DNA from: Dendrocalamus latiflorus | Taxonomy: Eukaryota; Streptophyta; Magnoliopsida; Poales; Poaceae | Assembly: GCA_017311315.1 (NCBI GenBank) | Contig: CM029664.1 | Coordinates: forward strand, 24,158,192-24,222,191 | DNA length: 64,000 nt | Direction of reading: 5' to 3' | In this document: positions 32,210 through 42,910 of the stretch, one piece after another | Layout of the letters: each line of letters opens with the position of its first letter | Position numbering within the stretch: position 1 is the stretch's first letter | Made by a program: the position numbers and the translations under genes | Notes under the pieces: model-generated | What the model saw: only the letters and a program-made list of their open reading frames with translations | What the model was told of the DNA's origin: nothing | Databases searched by the model: none

Positions 32210-33440
32210 TTTTTTGCAGCCCTCAGTCTCTCATCGCCTTCACAAGCGCTGCTTTGATGCGCCACCCACCTCGAAGGCTATCAGTCTCTCATCGCCTTCA
32301 CAAGCGTTGCTTCGATGCGCCACCTACCTCGAAGGCTATGCATCGGCAGGGCAACTTCGCATCTCCTACTTCGCCTTCATAGGCTTCGCTTCAACATGCT
32401 GCCTATCTCGAAGTCTATACCTCGATAGGGTAGCTGCGCATCTCCTACTTCGCCTTCACAGGCTTTGCTTCAACGCACTGCCTGCCTCAAAGGATATGCC
32501 TTGGCAAGGCAGCTTCGCATCTCCTACTTTGTCTTCACAGGCTTCACTTAGACGTGTCGCCTGCCTCGAAGGCTTAGCAGACACGATGTGGCCCCACGTC
32601 CGCTATTTGGCCTCCGCCGGGTCTGCGCAGATGTGTTGCCCGCCTCAAAGGCTAAGCCTCAGTGAGGCAGCCTCGCATTCGCTGCTTTGCCTCTACAAAC
32701 TTTTCTCCAACATGTCACCCACCTCCAAGGCTATGTCTCAGTGGAGCAGCTTGCATCGACTATTTCACCTTCATAGGCTTCGCTTTGACGTGCTGCCCGC
32801 CTCGAAGGCTACATCTCAGTAGGGTGGCCCCGTGTGTCCCACCTCATCTTCATAGGAGTGCTTCGACACGCCACCTGTCTCGAAGGCTATACCTCGGTGG
32901 GGCGACCCCGTGTCCACTACTTCACCTCTGCAGGCATCACTCTGATAGTCTGATGTGCCACCCCCTCCATGGCTATGCCTTAACAAGGTGGCTCGCATCC
33001 AATACTTAACCTCCATAGGCTCCGCTCGAATGCGCCGCACACCTTGAAGGCTATGCCTCGGCAGGCGGCCCCATGTCTCCTACTTCGCCTTCATAGGCGC
33101 GCTTCGACATGCCACCCATCTCGAAGGCTATGCCTCTGTGGGGCGAACCCATGTTCGCTACTTCACCTCTGCAGGCATCGCTCTGACATGCCACCCATCT
33201 TGATGGTTGTGCCTCGATGAGGTGGCTTGCATCCAATACTTTGACTCCATAGGCACTGTTTTGACATGTCACCTACCTCAAAGGCTATGTCGACGCCTCG
33301 CACATCTCCTACTTCACCTTCAAAGGCCTTGATCCGACGCATCGCCCACCTTGTAAGCTATGCTCCGGCAGGGCGGCCCTGCGTCTCCTGCTTCACCTCC
33401 ATAAGCTTCGCTCTATCGCACCGCTTGTCTCGTAGGCCAC
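32210..33440 (+). repeat. ~79-bp minisatellite, about 16 units
   Basis: The anchor CTCGAAGGCTATG (with variants) falls at about 32273, 32331, 32410, 32489, 32568, 32647, 32726, 32804, 32882, 32968, 33046, 33123, 33202, 33280, 33353 and 33432. Spacing is 73-86 bp, mostly 77-79. Each unit also has CTCCTACTTCGCCTTCATAG-like sequence. As 79 is not a multiple of three, no protein repeat is implied. Arrays of this sort are known in non-coding parts of Tat-type gypsy elements. Confidence 0.88.
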
Positions 33441-33930
33441 ACCTCAGGCCAGGAGGGCTAGTGGCGCATGCAACAGGAGAATGCCATGACAACCAAAGCC
33501 TTGCCCTGGTAGTGCTTCTATCGTGGCAGGGCTTGAGCACCTGCGCATTGATCATTGGGCCTTTCTTTGAGCATCTGGCATGTCCATCATGTTTGGCTTG
33601 CCGTGCTTGGGCACAACAATGTCCAGGCTAGCGAAGCAATGGTCGCTGCCAGGAATGAAACAATGAGAACATCACCACACGAAGGGACAATGAGAAGTAG
33701 CAATTTGGCACCCATCCTCACATGGAGCACTCACACGATATGGAGCCAAAAATATGGCTAAATCTTGAGGGGCATGTGCCTATCAAGCCAAAATATGGCT
33801 AAGTCTTTGTCAAGTGCATGTTAAAAATGCTCCTAGCATATTGCAGCAAGCATATTCATCAGCAGGATATGAGACCTCAACACTCTTCTTTGCCCCCTCA
33901 GACGCCTTTCAAAGGCGCCCAAGGGGTCGA

Positions 33931-34440
33931 GGGGCTAGTGTTGAAGGAATGACAAACGCCTCTTGAAGGAAGTCCGAGCCCATCATAGGTGTGCCCTGGA
34001 CAAATGGGGCCACCTGTCATATGGCATTGCGTATACAGGGTGGTCAACAACTAATCATGTGATGTACATATCAAAGAGCTAATATTGTGCCTAGAAAAGA
34101 CAATAATACCCCTCGCTTGTACTCATAGGCAAGTTATCTCACTGAGGAGTATTTCTATCATTTGTACAGGCCCAAGAGACTATAAATACCCCATTATCTC
34201 ACTTAAGGAAGGAGCCCTCTTGAGCTCTCATGAGCAATAGAGAAACCTATTCAAACTGGTGAGCCCTCGGGGGCTCCCTCCCCAAAGGTAACCCCCTGTT
34301 GGCTCACCGACAAGAGTAGGAAGGTTCTTCTAGACCCCCGAACCTGTATAAATCCCCATGTCACTTTTACTCTTGTCGATGATAGCCCGTAAGACGGCTG
34401 ACATCTACCCCTTCACTTGTGTTTGGGTTTCACACCTACA
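33931..34440 (+). repeat. LTR (3' LTR or solo) of the minisatellite-bearing element
   Basis: Begins TGTTGAAGGAATGAC after a purine-rich stretch (AAGGGGTCGAGGGGCTAG) and ends about CACACCTACA, i.e. TG..CA. A TATA box (ACTATAAATACC) lies near 34191. No second copy is in the window, so the end near 34440 is a best guess. Confidence 0.55.
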
Positions 34441-34599
34441 ATAGTATCCTTTCTTATCACCGAAAACATAGGAGGCCTTTGTGCAGATGTAGATGACAAA
34501 TGAATTTTAACAGCAAAGTGCAGTGCACAAGGCTCTCCAGGCACAAAACACTCACCCCCATAGACTCGACACCACTGGGTACGCGGTTAAAATCCTGCA

Positions 34600-35120
34600 A
34601 TAGAGGATGCAGGACAAGGTCATAATTCGATCAGAAGCCTTCCCGCCATTTGCCAGGATCACAAACGAGCGTGCCCAAAACTGGTTAAGAGCAAGGTCAT
34701 CAAACACATTTTCGGGCATCTCCTTTTTGAAAAACCCCACAGACGAAGAAGTCTCCCAACGCCTGGTAAGATATGTTATACTACCTAGTTGTTAATAGGT
34801 CCATAATTTCATGGGGTCTAAAACAACATGATTGCCTCTTGTAGCAAGCATTGACTACTGAATCTTCCAAAGGCTCCTTCGAAGCAGTCAGGGAGAAGGA
34901 TATACTATCTATGGTCATGGGAAACAAGGAGCACTCAGGTCGCATGCGAGGCCTGGAGGTTTATGTACCTTGGAGGCATGGATTCTCAGCTTTATACCAT
35001 ACTCCGTTCCTCGAATGGGTCACCTCCCAAAGCTTTATAGCAGTTGGCTCAAGCCCAGTCTCTAGGTCTCTCAACAGTTATGAAGACGTCCCGCAAATAA
35101 CCTACAAATTGACACTGAAA
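34600..35120 (+). pseudogene. Transposase_24-like (CACTA-associated) fragment
   Basis: Two neighbouring open stretches on the plus strand. The second contains EKDILSMVMGNKEHSGRMRG and VPWRHGF, matching the well-conserved core of plant Transposase_24 proteins (D-x-L...G-x-K/P-E-H-x-G-R-x-R-G). The first (to 34795) may be the preceding exon. The relic is interrupted downstream by the gypsy insertion at 35312, and its sequence to 35311 (rich in Ser, Tyr and Pro codons) may be further 3' coding. No element ends were identified. Confidence 0.6.
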
Positions 35121-35311
35121 TAGGAATATATATATATACTCTTACATTTACCTCTTAATAAATAATTTATGAGTATGATTTTGAGCCAACCCTATGCTTC
35201 ACCTTCTACTTTTTATGATTCTCCAAGTTCTTATGACTTAGCTCCTATGCACACAAAAATAAGTAAGAGCCATGAAGATGACATCACTAAAACTATGTCC
35301 TTATTACAACT

Positions 35312-36229
35312 TGATGAGGACATCACTTCTCCGGATACACACAACACACCTCCACTTGACATTCAAGGACCAATCACTAGAGCTCGCGCCCGACAATTGA
35401 ATTTACAGGTGAGCTCGTTGCTAAGTACTTCTTTTTGTTCATTTGAGAATCGATTGCTACCTAATGATTTAATAATGATTAGGAACCATGGAGAGGACCT
35501 AGAAGTACTTGGAGAAGGACTACGAGGCGCACAAGTCCAGCAAGGGCGGTCGAATCATGTTGGAGGCCCAACTCAAACCGACTTCGAATCCAATTCGGAG
35601 TCCAGGACCAGGCCGCATTAAAACGGACGCCCAGATCGCATCCGGACTCCGTTTTAGACGTTCTACATATGTATGGAAAGCTGAGAAGACTACCTTTCCA
35701 ATGGCTCTGGTCCCATGTCAAAATTCCTTCTGAGTCGACGGGAATCGTCGAAACAAGTGGGCGTTCAGAATCTGTCAGGGTGCTGCGCCACCGTCTTTTG
35801 GGCCTTTCGGCTTTGTATCGTGTTGGAGCCCATTAGGGGCGCGTCCAGGGGTTTTGCACGCCCCTCAATCCTTTATATCCAGCTGCCACCCCCACCATTA
35901 GGGTTGGGTTTTGCTTAGATTAATTCTGTCTTTGAACAGTTTCGCCGTTCATCGGTTTGTGAGACCCCAACTTTCGAGTGCTAAATCAATACATCTGCAA
36001 TTCAGTTGTGTTCTTCCTTGTTCTTGCTTGTGTTCTTCGATTCGCAGGCAAGGATTAGCCTTCTTGGCGAGGTCAACCGGCTGCGCACGGTTGATAACCT
36101 GAGGAGACGTGGTGCTGCGATTGCGGGGTTCGGAACGTGTCGTTCGGAAGCCGGATCGAATTGTGTCGTGCCTCCACCAAATCGAACATATCCAGAACCT
36201 GTTGGAAGATCGGGACCCCGTTCCCATCA
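35312..36229 (+). repeat. 5' LTR of the gypsy element
   Basis: TG..CA ends (TGATGAGG ... CCCATCA). A TATA-like TTTATATCC lies near 35871. The first ~310 bp is a copy of the 3' end of the pol coding frame, because that frame runs into the 3' LTR. Confidence 0.95.
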
Positions 36230-36244
36230 AGTGGTAATCAGAGC
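36230..36244 (+). promoter_or_regulatory. Primer binding site
   Basis: AGTGGTAATCAGAGC directly follows the LTR. It matches the initiator-Met-tRNA complement TGGTATCAGAGC with one inserted A. Confidence 0.75.
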
Positions 36245-37517
36245 TTCAGGTGTTCCTTCAGGTTCGCGTTACCCTCCTTTGTTGTTTTCGGTTTCGTCCT
36301 AGAGTCCATGAAAGAGCCCTACAAAAAATTGTAGTCATAGTTTGTTTCCTGTCCTAGATCTCGTTTAGCCTTTGCACAATTTGATTCCAGAGTCCGTAGT
36401 GTTGAGTTTGTGTCCTTAGTCGAGTTGTGTTGCTGGTTTAGATCGTGTTTTGTTTCGGGTTATCTTGCTTCCGCTACCTCTCATACCCTCTGTTTCGGGT
36501 TAGGCGTGAAACCCTAGCCGTCATCCATCGCGTATTCCACCCTCTGTTTTTGTTTTCCCACCCATATCCCACCCTCTGTTAACCCTCTGTTTTCATCATC
36601 CATCACGTCTCGTGATCACACTGCATCATCCCTCGCCTTTCCCCGAGCTTCCACCACCAATTTCCACCAAATCCCTCCACCCGATCTTTGTTTTGGCCTC
36701 CACAGAAACCATAACTCGGAGGTCCAACTTCAAACGGCCATAACTTTTGCATACGGACTCGAAATCAGTTGATTTTTTTTTGAAATTGGGTGAAATTAAA
36801 TTTTGCATCCGATACTCCCCAACTTTGTCGGGTTCGGCGATTTTATTTTCCCCAAATTCGGCCTGGAAAGTGCAGTACTCGAGCTCCGAAATTGATTTAC
36901 CGAATTTACAGCACATTCATTATTTTCTGTAGGCCACACCTTACATCGGATTGAGTTGAAACTTTGTGTGGTTCCTATTTCTGTGCTCTGCTCTGTGAAA
37001 AAAATAAAATAAAAAAGACACAAAAAAGAAAAATTTCGGCTTAGTAGAGAAGAGAGAGAAATTCAGTTCTCGGCTCTAGTACTGGCCCAAAAAAAAAGAA
37101 AAAAAAACAGAAAAAAAACAGAAAAAAAAACCGGACAGAGCACAGTTTTAGGTGACAGAGCTTTATTTGTTTTGTGCTTTGCTGAATTAAGTTTCTCATT
37201 CCCTGGCCATCTTTGTTGCTGTCTTCGCTTACTTTCTGGCAGTGATTCCTTGTTCATCATATCCTAACACTGATATAGGACACATTTAGGCCAGCAACTA
37301 GGACCAGTACTTTGGACATTTATTCAGCATTACTATCTGTTATTGATTTGTGTTCCACTGACATATTTGGCCTTCCAAGCTCCATATATCTACTTCTGGA
37401 TAGCACAGTTTTGACCCTTGCAATCGTATCCACGCTCGACACGGTATCACGAACCAGCCACCGGTTGTACCACCTGCTGCTTTGGTAAGAACACTTGTAA
37501 GAGCTTGGTAAGCCACT
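36245..37517 (+). other. Untranslated leader of the gypsy element, first part
   Basis: No gene supported. T-rich and A-rich stretches; an A-run with interspersed G/C at about 37089-37130. The leader is cut at 37517 by the copia element and resumes at 45820. Confidence 0.7.
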
Positions 37518-38930
37518 TGAAGGAACGCGCGTAGGCTACGATAGCAGAAAATAAAAAATTTCTACCGCGCACACCAGGACATCATGCTAAGAAGGGATCA
37601 TAGATCGTTACCACTAGACGCGCAGCGCAGCGGAAGAAGAGTTGGAGAAGCCGATCCAACCACGCGCGTCGAGGTAGTAGTGGAAGTAGCCGATCGTCCC
37701 GAACAGATCGTCTCCTCCACGCGATCAACCACACCACGAGCAGATCCAATCTGTAGTTTGTTGATGCCGATCAACGCCGCAACGAGCAGCGCCTCCACCG
37801 GTATCCACACGTCCGGGGCTGGAACTCCGATCGCGAGTGTACCAGCACTCGCGAGCGGCTAGGGTTTGGCTCGGGAGGTGGCGGCCAGGGTTTTGTTCGG
37901 GAGGAACATATGCGTGCATCCCTCAGCCCCCCCGCCTCCAAATATATAGACCTCCTCACTTGGGCCTCGTGGACCGAGGCCCAATAGGAGTCTATCCGGA
38001 TCTCTATCCGAATTGAGCCCACATCCGAATCACATTCGAATTAGTGTTCCAACCCGTTAAGTGTGCGACCCTGTAGGTTCACGTATACTTGGTCGCGACC
38101 CGGAAACACCTTTCCGGTCACCCTGTTAATAGCGGCCTCTAGCAAGACATATTAACCCCAAAGTATACGTAAAGATCATATCGGCTGAACCTGTAATGTT
38201 CTCATGTACGAATCCTTTTGCCTCACGATATAGATTAAGCTCAAGGCGAGACCTGTGTCATCCTCTTAATGGCTCAATCACTCTCTCGATTCCGTGATGG
38301 ATTATAAACTTGTGATTGACTCCTCAATCACATTGGCATGGCCATGCACTTTCATAATCCATTACATCGAGGGGCCCAGAGATATCTCTCCCATAAGGAG
38401 GGGCAAATTCTATCTTGATCATTCACATCCCACTACATGTTTCATAGCAAACCCGAAGACTACTTTTATGACTACCCAGTTACGGAGTAGTGGTTAGTAG
38501 TCCCAAAATAGGCTACTACGCATGTTGGGAACCATGATGATCTCAAGTCTAACGATTCTACATAAACACTACTTGAGACCAACTAATGACACATGGAATC
38601 TCTGCAGTGTCTCATGGCGGGTCTATCCAACATATGTTCACTAACACATGTCCATATTATTGATTTGGTATCTCCATACCATGATCCATGAGACATGATC
38701 ATCAATCAATACATATGCTGATCTTTGAATCATATATGTTCCTCATATGATATATGATCAGGGATCATTTAGAAATAGCAACATTTTGGCATTAAGAGTC
38801 TCATGAATAAGTCACATACTCATTGATCAATAATGATAATGTCTATTTCAAGGAACAAAGCAATGTATCATAAACATAGTATGTGATATATTCAACATCT
38901 CCATGTTGCCTCTAGGGCATATCACCAACA
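37518..38930 (-). repeat. 3' LTR of the copia element
   Basis: On the minus strand begins TGTTGGTGATATGCCCTAGA (38930) and ends TTCCTTCA (37518). Preceded by a polypurine tract CAAGTGGGAGAC (38931-38942). A TATA box reads CTATATATTTG on the minus strand near 37942-37952. Confidence 0.95.
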
Positions 38931-38950
38931 GTCTCCCACTTGCACTAGAG

Positions 38951-41900
38951 TCAACCATGTAGGTATCTAATACCCATTGCCCTAGTGTGAGCCTCATGCT
39001 TTGGCTGGGGAAGCGGCTTTGTCAACGGATCTGCAATGTTCAAATCCGTTTGTACTTTGCATATCTTCACATCGCCTCTCTCCACAATCTCGCGGATGAG
39101 ATGAAATCGCCGTAGAATGTGCTTGGACTTCTGGTGCGATCTAGGCTCCTTGGCTTGCGCAATGGCCCCACTATTGTCACAGTAGAGGTCCATTGGGCTG
39201 GAGGCACTAGCCACCACACCAAGCTCAGAAACAAATTTCTTGATCCAAACAGCCTCTTTAGCAGCTTCAGAAGCTGCTATGTACTCGGCCTCTGTTGTAG
39301 AATCAGCAACCGTCTCCTGCTTGGAACTCTTCCAGCTCACCGCACCGCCATTCAGGCAGAACACAAATCCAGATTGCGATCTAAAATCATCTTTGTCAGT
39401 TTGGAAGCTAGCATCGGTGTAACCATTTACAACGAGCTCTTCCTCACCCCCATAGACGAGGAACACATCTTTAGTTCTTCTCAAGTACTTCAAGATGTTC
39501 TTTACGGCAATCCAGTGACTTTCACCTGGATCTGACTGGTATCTACTTGTAGCACTTAAAGCATACGAGACATCTGGACGTGTACAAAGCATGGCATACA
39601 TAATGGATCCCATAGCCGAAGCATATGGAATCGCATTCATTTTATCCCGCTCATCAGGTGTACTAGGACACTGACTCTTGCTAAGATGTATACCATGTGA
39701 CATAGGTAGGAAGCCTTTCTTGGAATCCTGCATGTTGAACCTTTTCAACACCTTGTCAATGTACGTATCTTGGCTTAATCCAATTAGCCTTCTTGATCTA
39801 TCCCTATAGATCTTGATGCCCAGAATATATGCCGCCTCTCCTAAGTCTTTCATAGAGAAACTATTTTTCAATGAAGACTTAACAGATTCGAGCATAGGAA
39901 TGTCATTTCCGATCAGTAATATGTCATCCACATATAAGACCAGAAACACGAGTGCGCTCCCACTAGCCTTTTTGTAAACACAAGGCTCTTCTTCGTTCTT
40001 GATGAAACCAAACCCTTTGATTACTTCATCAAAACGAATGTTCCAACTCCGAGATGCCTGCTTTAATCCATAAATGGATCTTTGCAGCTTGCATATCTTT
40101 CCAGCTGATTGCGGATCGACAAAACCCGTGGGCTGTGTCATGTACACATCCTCACTCAGATTTCCATTAAGGAAAGCTGTTTTGACATCCATTTGCCATA
40201 TTTCATAGTCGAAATATGCAGCAATCGCTAGAATGATCCGAATAGACTTTATCATTGCGACGGGCGAAAAAGTTTCATCATAATCAACACCTTGAATTTG
40301 TTTGAAACCTTTGGCCACCAATCGCGCTTTATAGATGTGAACATTTCCATCTATGTCTATCTTTTTCTTGAAAATCCATTTGCACTCAATGGTTTTAACA
40401 CCATCAGGTGGATCAACCAAGTTCCAAACATGATTACTGTGCATGGATTCAATTTCGGATCTCATGGCTTCAAGCCATTTCTCAGAGTCTGGTCCCACCA
40501 TCGCTTCTTCATAGGTCTTAGGCTCATCGTTGTCTAACAACAATATGTCCCGTTGTTGAGTAGTCAAGAACATGTACCTTTCAGGTGCACGACGTGACCT
40601 CTCTGACCTACGTGGTGCCGGTGTGTCCACAACAGGTTCTTCAACAGTTTGTTCATCCTGTTGTGGTTCTGTAGGAGCTGAAACGTTTTCAGGTGTTTCC
40701 CGAATTTCTTCAAGTTGCACCATGCTCCCACTATCCCTTCTTGAGAGAAACTCTTTCTCTAAGAAGACACCATGCCGGGCGACAAACACTTTGCCTTCTC
40801 CTTGATTATAGAAGTAATATCCTTTTGTTTCCTTAGGATACCCGATAAAGAAGCATTTATCAGATTTAGGACTGAGCTTATCAGATTGTAAACGTTTTAC
40901 ATAAGCCTCACATCCCCAAATCTTAAGAAAAGACAAGCTAGGACGTTGTCCTGTCCACATCTCATATGGTGTCTTTTCTACTGATTTTGATGGAACCCTG
41001 TTTAGTGTGAAAGCGGCTGTTTCAAGAGCGTACCCCCAAAAAGACAACGGAAGATCACTTTGGCTCATCATGGAGCGCACCATATCTAATAAGGTGCGAT
41101 TTCTCCGTTCAGATACCCCATTCCATTGAGGTGTTCCTGGCGGAGTCAATTGTGGAACAATTCCACAATCCTTCAGATGATTGCCAAACTCATGGCTCAA
41201 ATACTCGCCTCCACGATCAGATCGTAGAAACTTGATTGTCTTGCCTAAATGATTTTGCACTTCATTTTGGAATTCTTTGAACTTTTCAAAGGATTCGGAC
41301 TTATGCTTCATCAGGTAGATATACCCATATCTACTAAAATCATCAGTAAAAGTTATGAAGTACTGAAAACCACCTCTGGCTGTTGAGCTCATTGGTCCAC
41401 ATACATCAGAATGTACGAGTGCCAATAAGTCACTTGCCCGTTCACCTTGACCGGTGAAAGGTGCCTTTGTCATCTTGCCAAGTAAACAAGATTCGCATGT
41501 CTCAAATGATTCAAAATTAAATGAGTGCAGAATACCATCTCTATGGAGCTTCTCCATGCGTTTCTCATTTATGTGACCTAAGCGACAGTGCCAAATAAAC
41601 GTGGGATTCAAATCATTCGAACGTTGCCTCTTTGCATTAATGTTATAGACCGGTGACTCTTCAAGAGTAAGAACATATAACCCATTCACCAATGGAGTAT
41701 GACAATAGAACATATCTTTGAAATAAAGAGAACAACCATTGTTCACAGATCTAAAGTCATAACCTTCTGCTTGCAAACATGAAGCAGAAATAATGTTCTT
41801 GGAAAGAGATGGAACACAATAACAATTATTCAATTCCAAAACTAATCCTGAAGGTAAAGACAATGGCATGGTGCCAACAGCGACCGCAGCAACTTTTGCT

Positions 41901-42910
41901 CCATTGCCAACGCGAAGATCCACTTCGCTCCTCCTCAAACTTCTACTTCTTCTTAGCCCCTGCAACGATTTGCAAAGGTGAGCAACCGATCCGGTATCAA
42001 ATACCCAAGAATCAGTGGATGAAGTAGCAAGATTGATCTCTATAACATTTATACCTGGAGAGGAAGTCGTACTTCCCTTCTTCTTCTCAAGATCCTCCAA
42101 GTACTTTGGGCAGTTCCTTTTCCAATGACCTGATTGCTTACAGTAGTAACAATCTGCATTAGGAGCAGCGCCCTTCTTGACTTGCTTGGCCTTAGAACTG
42201 CTCGCGATCTCATCGGGAGCTAACTTTCTTTTGACCGCGCCTTTCTTGACATTGGGCTTGCCCTTGCCTTTCTGCATCATCATCACATGATTGCTGCTTT
42301 TCTTAATGCTTTCCTCGGCAGCTTTTAGCATCCCATGCAACTCTGCCAAGGTCTTATCCATGTTGTTCATGTGATAGTTCAGTATGAATGGCTCAAAGCT
42401 CGGGGGGAGCGACTGGAGAATCACATCAGTAGCCAACTCTTGGCTAAGGGGAAAACCAAGCTTTTCCAGACTCTCAATGTAGCCAATCATCTTAATCACA
42501 TGAGGGCTGACGGGATTCCCTTCTGCAAGCCTGCACGCAAACAAGGACTTTGAAGTGTTGAACCTCTCAGCCCTTGCTTGGTTCTCAAACATACCACGCA
42601 ACCCCACAATGATATTGTAGGCATCTGTGTTCTCATATTGCTTCTGAAGCTCAGAGGACATTGTGGCAAGCATGAGACAGCTTACATCAAGGTAATCATT
42701 CGTTTGCTTCTCATAAGCTCTCCGTGCAGCCGCAGTAGCATTATCAGGCAAGTCATCAGGATAATGAGACTCAAGGACATACTCCTTGCGCTCTTGCTTG
42801 AGAACAATTCTCAAGTTGCGATACCAATCCATAAAGTTCGTTCCATTGAGTTTTTCTTTCTCAAGAATAGATCGCAAATTAAAAGAACTGGATGCGGCAT
42901 TAGTTGACAT
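38951..42910 (-). CDS. Ty1/copia Gag-Pol polyprotein (1319 aa), intact
   Basis: One frame from ATG 42910 to the stop at 38951. Order is copia type: gag (LNGTNFMDWYRNLR), CCHC knuckle CYYCKQSGHWKRNC (near residue 253), protease FDTGS (near 304), integrase HHCC (HCRLGH...CESCLLG), DDE core Asp 501, Asp 565 and Glu 601 (HSDVCGPM, LRSDRGGEY, GVSERRNR), reverse transcriptase with LYVDDILL (YVDD near 993), then RNase H (GYTDASFQTD, TTEAEYIAASEA) and a final NIADPLTKPLPQ. Integrase before reverse transcriptase defines copia. All catalytic residues I looked for are present. It makes the particle, copies the RNA and inserts the DNA. The gene lies opposite to the gypsy gene around it. Confidence 0.97.
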   Translation of the reverse strand: MSTNAASSSFNLRSILEKEKLNGTNFMDWYRNLRIVLKQERKEYVLESHYPDDLPDNATAAARRAYEKQTNDYLDVSCLMLATMSSELQKQYENTDAYNIIVGLRGMFENQARAERFNTSKSLFACRLAEGNPVSPHVIKMIGYIESLEKLGFPLSQELATDVILQSLPPSFEPFILNYHMNNMDKTLAELHGMLKAAEESIKKSSNHVMMMQKGKGKPNVKKGAVKRKLAPDEIASSSKAKQVKKGAAPNADCYYCKQSGHWKRNCPKYLEDLEKKKGSTTSSPGINVIEINLATSSTDSWVFDTGSVAHLCKSLQGLRRSRSLRRSEVDLRVGNGAKVAAVAVGTMPLSLPSGLVLELNNCYCVPSLSKNIISASCLQAEGYDFRSVNNGCSLYFKDMFYCHTPLVNGLYVLTLEESPVYNINAKRQRSNDLNPTFIWHCRLGHINEKRMEKLHRDGILHSFNFESFETCESCLLGKMTKAPFTGQGERASDLLALVHSDVCGPMSSTARGGFQYFITFTDDFSRYGYIYLMKHKSESFEKFKEFQNEVQNHLGKTIKFLRSDRGGEYLSHEFGNHLKDCGIVPQLTPPGTPQWNGVSERRNRTLLDMVRSMMSQSDLPLSFWGYALETAAFTLNRVPSKSVEKTPYEMWTGQRPSLSFLKIWGCEAYVKRLQSDKLSPKSDKCFFIGYPKETKGYYFYNQGEGKVFVARHGVFLEKEFLSRRDSGSMVQLEEIRETPENVSAPTEPQQDEQTVEEPVVDTPAPRRSERSRRAPERYMFLTTQQRDILLLDNDEPKTYEEAMVGPDSEKWLEAMRSEIESMHSNHVWNLVDPPDGVKTIECKWIFKKKIDIDGNVHIYKARLVAKGFKQIQGVDYDETFSPVAMIKSIRIILAIAAYFDYEIWQMDVKTAFLNGNLSEDVYMTQPTGFVDPQSAGKICKLQRSIYGLKQASRSWNIRFDEVIKGFGFIKNEEEPCVYKKASGSALVFLVLYVDDILLIGNDIPMLESVKSSLKNSFSMKDLGEAAYILGIKIYRDRSRRLIGLSQDTYIDKVLKRFNMQDSKKGFLPMSHGIHLSKSQCPSTPDERDKMNAIPYASAMGSIMYAMLCTRPDVSYALSATSRYQSDPGESHWIAVKNILKYLRRTKDVFLVYGGEEELVVNGYTDASFQTDKDDFRSQSGFVFCLNGGAVSWKSSKQETVADSTTEAEYIAASEAAKEAVWIKKFVSELGVVASASSPMDLYCDNSGAIAQAKEPRSHQKSKHILRRFHLIREIVERGDVKICKVQTDLNIADPLTKPLPQPKHEAHTRAMGIRYLHG

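Larger units (their letters stand above)
27961..34440 (+). mobile_element. Remains of an LTR retrotransposon, split by a Helitron
   Basis: 27961-28094 and 31220-34440 belong together. Joining 28094 to 31220 recreates a unit (CCTTCAAGGTG ... CTCCAAGCCCACTAG) that is repeated intact just downstream near 31335. The interior is non-coding and repetitive, and contains a ~79-bp minisatellite. It ends in a purine-rich stretch and an LTR at 33931. No gag or pol was recognised, and the 5' end was not found. Confidence 0.55.

Noticed and set aside
32178..32822. 214-codon frame over the minisatellite
   Set aside because: The repeat unit is about 79 bp, not a multiple of three, so successive units are read in different phases. 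A protein repeat is not supported.
32210..33440. CRISPR-like array
   Set aside because: Units are contiguous diverged repeats without unique spacers, and the DNA is plant nuclear.
35169..35621. 150-codon frame as a separate gene
   Set aside because: From 35312 on it is the gypsy 5' LTR, whose start copies the end of pol. The join with the preceding sequence is the insertion junction.
37584..37862. 92-codon frame duplicated at 44468-44746
   Set aside because: Both copies are inside the two copia LTRs, antisense to the element. The duplication is just the LTR pair.
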